DNA of 64,000 bases from Chlorocebus sabaeus (lineage: Eukaryota > Chordata > Mammalia > Primates > Cercopithecidae), in the NCBI RefSeq assembly GCF_047675955.1, contig NC_132915.1, positions 18,085,766 to 18,149,765 of the forward strand, written 5' to 3'. Positions 46,984 to 59,660 of this stretch are shown here, piece by piece; position 1 is the stretch's first letter; each line of letters opens with the position of its first letter. The translations under genes were made by a program, and so were the position numbers. A model generated the notes under the pieces. That model was not told where the DNA came from and did no database searches. It worked only from the letters and a program-made list of their open reading frames with translations.

Positions 46984-47423
46984 ATATATGTCAGGGACAT
47001 ATGTCAGGGAATTGGTGCCCTCATCTCCAGCCTCTGCTGGATTCCTTGTTTTTATAACTTTAGACAAGAATGTCTCACCATCAACCCCTGTACAATAAGA
47101 AGTTCAACATCCTTCTCAGTAGCTCCAGGGATTGCTGCGGGAGTATCTCTGTTTCTCTGTCATTTATTGTTTCTGATGAAAGCTTGATCTCCACTGTATG
47201 CCTCCTGCTCATCTGTCCATTTTCCACACCAGACAACCCTTTGGGACATCCTATACTCTTCTGAAGTACCTTGACCCAAGCCATGTGTGAATGCTTTTAC
47301 TGAAGTTCTGGGGGATGGAGGGAATTAATGAGTCAGAAGGGCACACACTGAAAGTGGAATATCAAGCATCCCCATTCCTTGGTTATATCTGCCCCTTTGA
47401 AATGCTCAGTAGCAGAAGCCACT

Positions 47424-47518
47424 CAGTCACCGTGCAGTCTAGCAATTCTCCTTCCCTCATCTACTCTCACCTCATAGAAAAATCTATGATTAGCGTGATT
47501 GGCATACTTTTTCCCCAG
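47424..47518. repeat. Partner arm of the inverted copy at 46847-46939
   Basis: This 95-base segment, read on the minus strand, matches 46847-46939 with only about two substitutions and two one-base indels. The arms are about 485 bases apart. Confidence 0.92.
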
Positions 47519-47519
47519 T

Positions 47520-48130
47520 ACAGCTGCTACTGTGCAGTGTTTTTATAGCTTAGGGTAGATTTCTGAATCTGACTAATTTTTGCAACATCTATATGAAAGA
47601 GAGAAATGCAAAAATAACTCTCCATTCCCAATTTGTAATCCAGACTGAGGCACCTTTTATAATTTTTCCAGTGAGAAATTAAAGAGAAATGAAGGTTTTT
47701 AAAAGGAATTCATTCTGAAAATAACCTTATAATCTCCAGGAATGACTTTCCTCAAGGACTTAAAAGCAATAAAAAACTATTTTTCCTTTATGAGGTTAAG
47801 AAATTCAGTCCTTATGCTTTCTTGAAAGGAAACAGTTTATTTGTAAATCCTTAGAGGAGCTTATATTCCTTGAAATTTTTAACATATAATCATTCGGAAA
47901 ATTATTTATTATGATTGCAATTTTCATATATAAATATATTTTCATAAGATATTGAAAATGTGAAAGAATTGTCAGATATGTATTGCAAATTAAATGTGGA
48001 AACATTTTTATAACATTTACATTGCTGGCCAGCAATCATTCTCTAACAACTTGCTCTGAAAACAGTAAACATGTGAATCATGTTGTAAAAATTAGTCACA
48101 TTCGGACATCTCCTCTAACCTATAAAAACT
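47520..48130. other. Unassigned AT-rich DNA
   Basis: No repeat family or coding exon could be named. It is very AT-rich between 47870 and 48010. Confidence 0.4.
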
Positions 48131-48138
48131 ATAATAAC

Positions 48139-48434
48139 GGCCAGGCGCGGTGGCTCACGCCTGTAATCCCAGCACTTTAGGAGGCCGAGGTGGGCAGATC
48201 ATGAGGTCAGGAGATTGAGACCATCCTGGCTAACATGGTGAAACCCCGCCTCTACTAAAATTACAAAAAATTAGCCGGGCATGGTGGTGGGCGCCTGTAG
48301 TCCCGGCTACTTGGGAGGCTGAGGCAGGAGAATGGCATGAACCCGAGAGAGGCAGAGCTTGCAGTGAGCCAAGATAGCGCCACTGCACTCCAGCCTGGGC
48401 GACTGAGCTAGACTCTGTCTTAAAAAAAAAAAAA
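48139..48434 (+). mobile_element. Alu, full length (AluY-like)
   Basis: The element starts 'ggccaggcgcggtggctcac', has 'aggagattgagaccatcctg' and ends 'gactctgtctt' plus an A tail. It has human-type 'agatagcgccactgc' wording rather than the 'gatccggcc' variant of the young copies. Confidence 0.95.
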
Positions 48435-48969
48435 TACTGTAACAACAACTGTACTGGGCAAAAGGTATTGTTAACTGTACATTTTCTATCAGTTCTAGAG
48501 CAGGATGTTTAAAATACCCTAACACAACCACATTTAACACTTAGCTTTTGAAAATTTGAGAGAACTTTAGATTTTTGATGAATGAGGGATGTTAGTCACA
48601 TACATTTTTGAATTATTTATGCAGTGCTTAGGAAAATGTATAATCAAAGTTGCATCAAAGTAAGTTTAATTAAATTTTTATTATCTGTAAAGCTACTGCA
48701 TACACAACTAGAACTTTACTAATTATTAAAACCAAATATATACAAAGTCATAGCTTAGGGAGGAAGAATTGGCAAATAGAGTACTAACTAGTAATTCGAC
48801 TCAATATTTAAATATATAAAGGGATGTATAATTTTGTTTTTGATATTATAAATATAAAGACTTAGAGTGCTGGAAAGGCTCTAATATGAATCTTGCCTCA
48901 CTAAGCTCTCTTATATCCTGGAAAGGACTTATATTTATTCCATAGCTAGGTTCTATAATCAACCCCATT

Positions 48970-49130
48970 GGTAGCTAACATTTATTGAGTGTGCCACACA
49001 TCCTCACATAAATGATTGAATACAATCCCGTAATCTCCATCTCATCTTCTTTTTAAAGGTGAGTCCAGGAGCTTCAGGTTCCCTAACTTGTCTAAGTTCA
49101 GCCAACCAGCAAATTCAAATCCAGGACTTT
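48970..49130 (-). mobile_element. MIR SINE
   Basis: 'agctaacatttattgagtgtg' at the left, 'atctcatcttctttttaaagg', then 'cagccaaccagcaaattcaaa' follow MIR in reverse orientation. Confidence 0.65.
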
Positions 49131-49656
49131 TTTTTTTCTTCTGGAAGGTTTTGTTTTGTTCACTGTTTTCCAAGCTGCCTTCACATCAGAACTAAATGAG
49201 ATATTTAGATACATAATTTTGACATGAAATGTGTTTTACTTTCTTCATTTTGTTTTCAGGGAATGAGTTGTAGTTAATAATACATTTTATATACTATGTT
49301 GCGAGATCTTTAGAAGAATTCACTAATATGAATTAGTAAATCAGCAAAATAGTTGCTAAATTTATATTTCTTCCATTGAACAAGGTTAAATTCTAATTCA
49401 TTTAGAATTGTTTTCATGTTCTGATGAATAATCAAGTGGCCCATTGTTTAAGACCACCTTTTTACTTTTAATTCTCAGCAGAGAAATAATCACTAAAATC
49501 AGTGTTTAAAATGTAGAACTAGGAAACATACTTAAATTTTAACTATCCAAAGCCTATAGTTACCATGATACCCTGGGAACTTAGAAATAGTTTAAGTTTC
49601 AGGCATGGTAACACACAAAAAAAATTCAGTCACAAAGGAAGTTTTCTTGACTAGCA

Positions 49657-49657
49657 G

Positions 49658-49690
<33 letters not shown>
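49657..49690 (+). repeat. (CA)n microsatellite with CG interruptions
   Basis: Alternating CA with a CGCGCG core near 49662-49669, followed by 'gccctgtgtgtgtc', which can pair with the CA run as a hairpin. This is direct simple-sequence evidence. Confidence 0.95.
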
Positions 49691-51153
49691 GCCCTGTGTG
49701 TGTCAGCAATTGATTTCATAGATAATTTCCTATCCACTGATGACTGCCCCCAAATCTTTCTTTAATTGCACGGGAAAACTGAGAGCACTTAATAATATAG
49801 CTTAATTAGCTGTGTTTCTTATATTTACACTAATAATACTCTGATATACTTGTTTTGATAAGATTAGCAAACAAGCAAAGCTAGAACAAGGCATTGTATT
49901 GTTTGAGAAGATCTGTGATACATTTTAGCTTCACTGTTCTATAAAGATTCTTTTTTCTCAGTAGGACTCACTTGAGATAGTAGTCTAATATAAAAAAGAA
50001 TATAATATTCATAACTGTTTTTTGCTAACAAACTTAGATTTATGAGAGACAAACATCAGAGATATCAAAATTTCATGTCAGAGTTGAGAACAGAAATAAA
50101 CCGAATTCAACTGTTTTTTTCTGAAGCCCTGCTGAATACATTGTCTGGATTGTACCACAGAAGGCTGAAAGCAAAACACGGGTGGGTCTATCAAACAATC
50201 CCTGACTCTGTTTATAACAACTGAAGCTGTGCCTTTCATATCGGAGTCCCATCAGAAAGGGGAGGGGGAAGGAAGAGATAAGCTCATCAGTGAAATAGTA
50301 TCCTTTAACAACAACCAGTCACTTCCTGCAATCAAAACCATGCTAGCATGTGGTTTGTTCAAATAAAAATTACTGGACTGGAGCCAAACAAGGAAAAAGT
50401 AATTGATAATGTGGTTTTTCAGAAACCATCCATCCATCAAATGTGTCAGTCCTTCATAATACTTTATTTCCCTTCTGAACAAAGATCTTTAAAATTCATT
50501 GTGTGCACTTAAAAACAAAGTGTCCTTGTGCTGGTTTATAAAGATTCTCTTTTAGTTTGGGTTTGTTTTGTTATTTGATTACATTCCCTCCCATCCTGCA
50601 TTTTTTTTCTCCCAGATAGTTGCTGGAAATTTCTGCCATTCTTAAACAAAGCATCTTTGTGCTGTATCAGCTTGCATTTTCCTTGGATTGTGTTTGGATG
50701 ATGCCTTTTCACTGACTTCAGCACTGGAGTATTGTAGCCATAGCCTTAGTAAGTAGACTGTAACAAACAGATTCACTAGCCCTTTTTGTGTGTTGCATCC
50801 TATTGATCGCTGGTGAGAAACACTTTCTGGAGTAAGGCACAGGACCTATTACAAATAGAAGAAAAAACGGATGAGGAAATATTGGATCATACTTGAAACT
50901 AGAGAAAGCCATTAATAGTCATCATAAAAGGAAATGTCCCCCTTCTAGTAATTCCTCCAATACGTATGACAATCTTATGACTAAAACTTTTTATTTATTA
51001 TGGAATTCCAAAGATCAGTTTGCAAAACTGATAGTATGTTAGCTCACTAGCAGTTTCCAAAAGCAACATCTATGAAGTAAATTTCAGCAACATTCACTCG
51101 TTTCTCCTCCTTATGACTTCCATATTAAAGCTGGGCTTACTAGAGATTTGATG

Positions 51154-51155
<2 letters not shown>

Positions 51156-51186
<31 letters not shown>
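51156..51186 (+). repeat. (CA)n microsatellite
   Basis: About 15 uninterrupted CA units. Long pure CA tracts are usually polymorphic. Confidence 0.97.
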
Positions 51187-51190
<4 letters not shown>

Positions 51191-52437
51191 TTTTGCCCCG
51201 ATATGGGCAAGATCACACCTCAAAATGCATAAAGAGATAATAGCTTCCCAAAAAAATGTATTTTAAGTTATAGTTCTATGATTAAAACACTGAAAATATG
51301 AAAAATAATGAAGCTTTGGTGAAGAAAAAATCCCATGTGATTCTGAAATTTGTTTCACTTCTTTCAGCTACCTATAAGTCAACACAATCATATTATGATT
51401 TCTTTTGAATACTTCTAGTACTATCAACTATTGACCTGACAAATACTTTAGAATTGTATTTAGATTTTGTCCTCAGTGTCTTGGCACATGCTACCTAGGA
51501 ACCAGGCCCTTGGGAGATAGTTTTTCCCTGGGCAGGCAGCTAAATACTGGCCAGAGAAGTCACTCCTGTTACCTCACCAGGCATCTCAGTAAAGTTTCTT
51601 TTTAAAGAATGCCAGGAAGAAAAAGTTTCAGTAATGGCACAAAATCTCTATATTACAAGTCCTGCTCCTGAAAATTCTCTTTTGGCCTGCCCCAGATTTA
51701 TACTAGAAAAGTTACATTCATACCACGATAATAATAACAATTTTTATGTGTACCTTTTTTTTTGCCTATGAGATGTTACTACTAGAATACCAAAAAGAAA
51801 CAAGTGTGTACTCTTCATCCAAAGATTGCAACACAAAGAAATACAAAGTATATAAGGCTTCAGGGTTATTTTTGGTGGGACAGATATTATTCATTTGGAA
51901 ATAGCAGATATGTCAACTACTAAGTCAGCATTCCTGGTGAGTTCCTTGAAAACAAGACCCAATTTAGCTGTTTTTGTGTGAGAAATTACAAGAAAGTCAC
52001 TGATACAAATTCTGTGTTCAAAGGTACTCACAAAAAAGAACTTGAAGAACAAATATAAATATTTTTATCCTTTGTTTTCAGCTAGAATTTGCTGTATGTC
52101 AAATTTGCCTATTGTTTCACCCTAGGTCTTGTAAGAAGATAAAAATGAAACAGAATAACTCTTTTGTAATATTTTAATGTGCTTTGACTTTTTGTTTTGT
52201 ATTTTCTTAAATTGAACTTTTCCCTATTCTTCCAGAGACATCTAAAAAGCATGCCTCAGAGAATTTTAGGATTGTTAAAGAAATGGTTCAAAATGAAAAA
52301 AAAAAAAACTAATATTCAATTTCTGATATTCAAAAGGGAATTATGTCATAAGTCAACGTAGTCTTGAAAGCCAGGCTTTGTCAAAACAGAAAGAACTTTC
52401 TAGAATAATCATATCATGACATCAAGAGTTAGGCATG

Positions 52438-52734
52438 AGTCCAGGAGTGATGGCTCATGCCTGTGATCCCAGCACTTTGGGAGGCTGAGGTGGGTGGATC
52501 ACCTTAGGTCAGAAGTTTGAGACCAGCCTGGCCAACATAGTGAAACCCCGTCTCTTACTAAAAATACAAAAAATTAGCCAGGTGTGGGGGTGGGTGCCTG
52601 TGATCCCAGCTACTCTGGAGGCTGAGATAGAAGAATCACTTGAACCCAGGAGGCAGAGGTTACAGTGAGCCCAGGTCACACCATTGTACTACAGCCTAGG
52701 CAACAAAAGCGAAACTCCATCTCAAAAAAAAATA
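52438..52734 (+). mobile_element. Alu, full length (AluS/J-like)
   Basis: It starts 'gtccaggagtgatggctcatg', has 'gaccagcctggccaacatag' and ends in an A tail. The flanks gagttaggcatga (52426-52438) and gagccaggcatgg (52735-52747) are a diverged duplication. Confidence 0.93.
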
Positions 52735-52747
52735 GAGCCAGGCATGG

Positions 52748-55140
52748 GTGACTAGATAATGATTTCTTCCATGGAGAAGAACAGCTAGGCAGTGAAACTT
52801 GCTACCCTGAGATAGCAGGAAGATATAATAACAGGAAGTGAAAAACCCCAGACTTATTCCTCTTGGTCTGAGGGTTGTGGGAGGAGAGGAAGGTTAGTAG
52901 TGGTTAGGCTACCATCTTTTCTCTTGGGGCCAATGTTCCTTGGGTAGAAATGAATATCAAACACATAATCATTTCACTGATTTAATAAATATCTTTTCAT
53001 GCTTTTCCATATCTGCAATCAGGATGCATCAGGATGTGTCACAGCTTTCTGGACATTATTATTAGTTTATTATTATGTTATATTATTAGTAGTAGGAGTA
53101 GTACATAGAACAATGGTACATCTTAACACCAATGGCATCTTAGAGTCAACGAAATGCGTTAGGTTGAGGAGAAAGGGGAAGAGAGCAGCATCTGTGCTCC
53201 TTTCCACCTAGGACTCTGTCCTCACAGACTGCTCTCAGCAACCAGGAAGGCCATATGAAAGTAAACCCACATGTCACCCAAGGTGAGGTAGAAAGTGGAC
53301 CTCCTGCACCATTATCTGCTGCTCCATAGCATGAATGAGCTCTAGAATATCCAAGGAGGGTCTGGAAAGCTCAAGGAGAGTTGAGTAAGAACCTTCTAGG
53401 AGGAGGGCAGTCACCATGTTAGGGGCAGAAATTGAAGGACTGTCTTGCAGAGTAGCTGGGCCTGGATCTACTGGGAGTCCTGCACCAGCAAGGGCGAACA
53501 TGGGACTAAGTCACCAGGGAGGTGACCAGATCTAGATCAAGCTAAAAAAGAAAACTGTCCATGACCTATACTAGTCCCAGGCTCTAGGACCAGGTCCCAG
53601 CAGAACCTTCTGGAAGAACCACCTTCTGTGGTCATTAGTTTCCCAGCTCAGGGGTCTTCTGCAGTAGACTTCACGAGAATCCAGGGTGGACTCTGCTGTT
53701 CTGAGGACCCTGTCTCCCCACTGCTACACAGAGTCACCCAAGCCCCACCTCTTCAAATGGACGCAGGGGCTGTCTTGGGGAAGAACAGGGAGCAAACTCA
53801 CAAATCTGAAAGACTGTGCATTTCTTTCAAGATAGGCTGAGTGTAGGTAGAAAAACTGCCAAAATTAATGAAGAAGATGAAATTTCCTGGGGTGTTAAAA
53901 TAAATGTAGTTGTTTCTTTTTTTCTTGCTGCCCAGTTAGGTGTTTATCAACTAATAGAAAAATGAAAGGAACTGTAGTTTCTATCAATATCTGATTGGTA
54001 ACATAAGTGAATGTGTAATGAAGACATTGCCCTCAAGTAATGAAGTAATGAAGACACTGCCCTCGAGAAGTTTAGAATCTAGAATGATAATATGAGAACA
54101 TACATAAATATAAGTTACCTTTAACATAAATGTTTATGAGAGATAGACCAACTATCTATGTCTATGAGAGATAGACTAATTATGCATAAATTAGCAAATT
54201 GTGATTCTATGATCTGTATTGTAATATTAATGGTGTTTAATTGGAACCAAAGGATACTGTCATTATGTGGATGATTACTTGTGTAGTAGGAGTGTGCTAG
54301 GTGAACAGAGTAGATGTCGCCAAGTGGATGGACCATTGTGTCATAATGACATAAAGCACATTAGAACATCTCTCTTAATTCAAATGAATCCCCTCTTTAT
54401 AAAGCTGGGCTTATTGACTAAAGACCATTATTATGTAAAGACTGAATGAGAGGAAGTCATAAAACATGCTCTTTCACCCCTTTTGTGTTTATAGCTACCC
54501 AGAAATGAACATCAATATTTAACTGTCTGGATAATTTTAGGCTTGTAAAAAACCAATTAGCTATGACTCGGTCCCAGTGTTTGGAGCCTTCGTGGAGCAG
54601 AGTATGGGAGTGTTTAGTTCTTGTGGTCAGAAGCAGAGAGCTTGGAGAAAGGTTAGAGTGGCAAGGGTCGTTGCTGGCTTAGTGGGGTCTCGTGGGATGT
54701 TATATCCTGAAGGGGCAGGCCGGGGCCAGGTTAGTATGCAGCAGCCCTTGTAAGGCAGTCAGAGAAGGATTCAGCAGGATTGTTGGCAGCACACAGAACC
54801 CTTGGCTGCAAGAGCTGCATCATTGAAAATACATCACAGACTTGAGCGTTTCATTCTAGGCAGTTTAGGACTACCCCTGCCTTCAGGTAGAAACCTCCAG
54901 GCTTATAACACCTTGGTCAGCTACAGTGATTCTGATTCCTCTGAATAAATAAGCCCTCCTCTCCAATCAGAGCTTACATGTTTTTGTATGAAAATAAGTC
55001 CCCATCCTCAGACTTAACAGGTCTTCTGGAGGGACATCTGTGTTTGGCCTGGGGGAGAGAGAGTGGAGTGTGGGGGCCTGGACTTATGCTAATTAGGAAG
55101 TTCTCCTATTTCCTTAGTGGTCCAGAGTCCCATGGTCTCT
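52748..55140. other. Unassigned upstream DNA
   Basis: A TTA/TAG-rich stretch lies at 53057-53104. Otherwise I saw nothing that I can name. Frames at 53274-53501, 53628-53840 and 54978-55262 carry no recognised domain. Adjacent near-repeats 'aatgaagacattgccctcaag' (54017) and 'aatgaagacactgccctcgag' (54047) form a short local duplication. Confidence 0.4.
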
Positions 55141-55141
55141 G

Positions 55142-55560
55142 TCTTAGTCTGTTTTGTGTTGCTATAAAGGAATACGCAAGACGGTTATCTATGAAGAAAT
55201 GGAGTCATGTCGTTCATGGTTTTGCTGGCCGAATAGTTCAAGGGCATGGCCCTGGCTTCTGATGAGGTCTTTCATGCTATGTCACAATGTGGCAGAGAAG
55301 GTCAAAGGGGAAGTAGACACATGGGAAGAGGGGGATACCTGAGGGGCATCCTGGTTTTACAACAATCCTCTCTCATGAGAACTAATCCAGTCTCCCAAGA
55401 GTGAGAACTCACGTGCTACAGCAAGAATAGCACCAAGCCTGTTATGATGGATCCACCCCAACCCATACACCTCTTAGCAAGTGCCACCTCCCAAAACCAC
55501 TACTTTGGGGATCAAACTTAAACACGAGTTTTGGTGGAGACAAACCATATCCAAGTCATA
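55142..55560 (-). mobile_element. Old LTR-like repeat, possibly MaLR (MST/MLT type)
   Basis: In plus orientation it begins 'cttagtctgttttgtgttgc', continues 'actaatccag' and 'gtgagaactcacgtgctac', and ends 'tggtggagacaaaccatatcc'. This resembles reversed MaLR LTRs. The left half is diverged and the subfamily is not determined. Confidence 0.5.
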
Positions 55561-58500
55561 GTAGTCTCTGATGCTCAGAGGGCCAGATTTATTGTCTAAT
55601 TTTTATTAATTCTTTTTTCTCTCAGACATCATTAGTTGTCTACCCGATATCTATTTATCCATATCTTCCTTCCTTATGGAATCTCATATCTATTTGTGGC
55701 AAGAGAGGAACCAGCCCCAGGCAAGATAAGTGATTTCCCAAACTTCACAGGAGCTGGAGGTTATCAAAGAGGAATAAGTGAAAGTTTTCTGGGTGATGGT
55801 TTCTGGGAGAGAGTTTACCTCTCTCATCAGAGGACAGACTCAGCTGGCCTGGCCTTACCTGCCTTAAACTCAGACACATTGTCTGAACCTGCACTGGGGT
55901 CCCCATGTGGCTAATTAGAGCACAGAGACCAGAGGCCAGTTAGAGTCCACACTTGCATTTATTCAGCAATTACTTATTGAGCACCCACTGCATTTCACAC
56001 CCAGTGTACACAATACAGACACAGAGTTCATGTTATTACTCCTATCTGTGATTGCATTCCTGAAGCCTTCTGATTGTAACAGAAATCACTGCTGGTTTAA
56101 GCAATCAATACATTAAAATATAAATACAAGAAGGAAGGGGGGATTCACAGAAGATACTGGATATGAAGAGTTTCACTGTGAGACTGACAAAATGTGATTT
56201 GAGAAACAGATGGAAGACAAGGAGGCCAGGCACCAGGAAGCACAGCATGCTCACTCCCAGGAATGGTCAGGTTAGAATCAGAACACCACCACCATTGCAA
56301 CCTTCAAGCAAGGCTGTGACCACACGTGCTGCTGCTGCTGCTGCTGACTTTTGCCTATATTCAAGAGCCAGTATCTTTGGAGACAGCATCAGATTCTGCT
56401 GAGCTTTCTCACATGTCTAGACACTAGTGAGTTAGTAAAATGAATGGAAAATTTCCTTTTCAGAAAAGGAAAATGATGCCTCCATTGTTGCCCTATTTTT
56501 TTGTGGATGGGGATGATGAGACCACCATTATGCCAAGGCCACAGTGTTGTGCCAAACAGTTGTAGACTCCAGAGGGATGTTACCAGGTTCAAGAGGTCAA
56601 AGAAGAGACCCAGAGCCAGCAAACAAGACATGGGGTTTTACTGGGGGGCTTACATGCGTGGGAGAGAGTCCAGTGGTGACGGGCTGGACAGGAGAACCAC
56701 AAGCACTTGCAAAAGGCATGCAGTTTATACAGCATTTTCACTTAACATCCTCTCCTCTTCCAACCTCCACTTGGCAACCTTTATTTAAACCGAAACAGAA
56801 GACCTCAATCCCCTGTATGGCCTGCATTCTATAGGACAGGGCTCAGATGTTCCTCACAGATAAAGAATGGATCTCTAGGTTGACTACTCCCAGATTCCTT
56901 AGCTTGGGACTCTGAACACATATTTCAGGTGCTTCTCCCATACAAGGTCCTTCTCAGGGGATGCTCAAGTCAAGTTACCACTGTCAGGTGTGTCTACCAT
57001 AGTTATACAGTTGAAGGCAACCCCAAAGGAGATTGGAGCAACCTCAAGGGACATTGGGAGATCATTCCCCTAAAGGAAGAAGGATCAATGATAAGGAACC
57101 AAGTAATTTTTTTAAAAGTCCATGATGGCAAAAATTATTTACATAGAGTACTAGAGTTTTCAAGGTGGAAAGCAATAAAAATAACTTTTGTACAGTATTT
57201 TAACATTTTCAAAGTGCATTTGGTCTTCACAGGACTGAGATGCAGGCAAAGCAAGTATTATATCTGAGCCTCAAAAACTCAGGATCATTTTTATAGGATA
57301 TAAAGTGTTCAGTTATTGCCTGACTTTTTATTTAAGAGGAAAAAGATGTGTAACTTAAGTATGCAACAGTTTCAACTGGGGATGCCTTGTAACTTTTGGA
57401 GTACAAACAAAATCTGTGGACAACGTTTATTTATATAAACAAGTGAACTAGTCTTCTGAAAAGTGAAGGTATTCTACTGAGAAGTTAAGGTGATTAGTTT
57501 TCATATTAGACTCTTCCCAAATTTTATCTCAAATGCTTATCAAATTACGAAATTCTTATTTTTAAAAGAAAAATCCATGTAACAGACATGATCTTAAGCT
57601 TAATCGCTATAAAATAAGGGTAGCAAAACATGACATATATCTCATTACTCTCCTATCTCTTGACCTTGGCAGACATAACTAATTAATCATGACATTCTTT
57701 CCCACAGAATACAGACAGCCTCAGAATCCCTCTCAATACAGCACTGTATGCAGCCCCTACTAATCAGAGTTGGCAATTCCAGAGCAGTGTTTAATATAAA
57801 GTAGTAGTTGTTAGGGATTTGTTTTGTTTGTTGAGAATGTTGATGTTCTGGGTAGAGCACCCTTCTTCTGGAAACAGTCTTCTAAGCTTATGGCTCAAAT
57901 CCTGGCAGATTTGACACTATTGGTTAAACTGTCATCTATGGTTTCTTGGAGTTCAAACCACATGTCCATCAAGGCTGAAGTTTTAGAGAATGTGGTAGAA
58001 AAATATCATGATAGTGAAACGTGGGGACTTCCTCTTAGGGCATTCAGTATGGTGCTGCAAGAGGAAGCCACACTTTGACCTTGCTGAATGCAGACTGGCA
58101 GGGGAGAGAAATAGCTTTGTTAAGCAAATCAATTTCTGTCCTTCAGGAGCAGTCTCATATTGCTGAATGTCTGGTATTCATGTCCTGGCAAATTGTAAAG
58201 GTCCATTTCTCAGCTCAAGCTGAAGTGGAATACTGGGAAAATCTGGGCAAGTTAGGAAGTCTGATCTCCAAGCCCTCCCAAGCATTAACCTGGGGTTTAA
58301 AGCAAGGTTCATTTTGCCTTCCTTCTCTATCCATCCTCCCAACCACAAGACAGAGGCAGAGATCTGATTCTTTAAACTCCTAAGCAGATACAAGCTAGGA
58401 GGAAAAAGTGAGGATGATGTTTAGTTCAAATATCAGGCCAGACCACATTCCTGGTGCTGGTGACTAGGTGGCTGTGATGTTGCAGAAGAAATCCCAAACC

Positions 58501-59180
58501 TGAATACCAGAGTCAATGATTGCTTAAGCCCCAAGGAAATCCTTAGACCTTTGGGATTTTCTGCACCAATTGTAGGTGAACTGGATGGATGAATTTTCCA
58601 AACTTTCCAAAGCCTCTTTCCCTTCCCTTGGGGTTGTTGCAGGAAAAAAAAAAAAAAAAAAAAAAAATTGAGGAGGAGAATCACCCAGCTGGCAGAACCT
58701 CAGCTTGGCCACTTGAAGAACTCAATATATTGCCAGGGCAACAATTCAACACATAGATGCCAGTGAGACCCACTAAAACTATCATTTATCTTATTATCCT
58801 TTTCCAGCAGGATAATTTTTGTGTTTTTTTCTGTGAAGCTGGAATAATCTTCCTACCAAGGCCATGCACACAGTGCCTTAGTGGTGACTCCCAAAGGAAA
58901 TCAGAGCCCTTGGGGGCAAGGATCAATAGCATGGATCAATGCCAGGTAGCATTTGCCCCCTCATGTAGCTCTTGTTTTCCCCATGTCTAAGTGGGATGTT
59001 TTGATTGGTGTTATCCTAATTTTCTGCCATCATTAAATATTAGTGTCAGAATAGTCGCATTTGTACCTAATGGAACAGAAGAGACATAACCCCATGATAC
59101 TGGACATTAAGCAATTGGCATTTAGGTGGGCTGCTTATATCTGTGGTTATATGTAGGATTATTGCATTTTGTAAACTGGT
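55561..59180. other. Unassigned upstream DNA, some repeat-like
   Basis: 'ttcagcaattacttattgagc' at about 55961 is a common old-repeat start. The part 56620-57100 ('gacatggggttttactgg', 'cacttgcaaaaggcatgcag') looks LTR-like but was not named. Frames at 57824-58078 and 58075-58383 overlap by a few bases but have no domain or splice evidence. A (CTG)6 run lies at 56329-56346 and a run of 24 A at 58644-58667. Confidence 0.35.
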
Positions 59181-59660
59181 GGCTATATTGGTTATCTATT
59201 TCCACAAAAATTCTGCTAACATGCAGCCACAAAATTTAGTAGCCTAAAACAACAACCATTTATTTAGCTCATGAGTTTGTGGCTTGGTTGGGTAGTTCTT
59301 CTAGTCTTGGCTAGGCTTGGCCGATCTTGGCTTACTCATGCATCTGTGACTCAGCTGGTGGTTTGGCTGATGATTGGCTGGTCTAGAATGTACTCACCTA
59401 AAACAGTCTGGCTCTGCATAGAGGGTCTTCCCTTCATCAGATTAGCCTGGGCCTGTTCTATTGTTGGTGGCAGGGCTTTAAAAGAGTAGAAGTACATAGG
59501 GCCCCTTGAAGTCTAGGCTCAGAACTAGCCCCCTTCCACTTCTGTCTCATTTTATTGGCCATAGCAAGTCACAAGGCCAGTGCAGATTCAAGGAAAGAGG
59601 GAAATAGACTCCACCCCTTAATGAAAATTGCTGCAATCACCCACAGAGGCATGTGGGAAA
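59181..59660 (+). mobile_element. Old interspersed repeat, LTR or DNA type (family not named)
   Basis: 'ttagtagcctaaaacaacaac', 'ggctgatgattggctggtc', 'tctcattttattggccatag', 'caagtcacaaggcc' and 'atagactccaccccttaatg' in that order match a common mammalian interspersed repeat. I recognise the pattern, not the name. Confidence 0.55.

Larger units (their letters stand above)
49131..52430. other. Unassigned upstream DNA
   Basis: Long AT-rich stretch without a nameable repeat apart from two CA microsatellites. The part 50230-50730 has less simple sequence than its neighbours and might be a conserved noncoding element, but this cannot be shown from one genome. Frames at 50042-50224 and 50252-50912 have no known motif. 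Confidence 0.4.

Noticed and set aside
49657..51186. CRISPR-like or functional repeat array
   Set aside because: These are CA microsatellites; spacing and composition show simple repeats only.
57824..58383. Two consecutive plus-strand frames that overlap by a few bases
   Set aside because: They could suggest an old retroviral reading frame, but I see no protease, polymerase or envelope motif, so no call is made.
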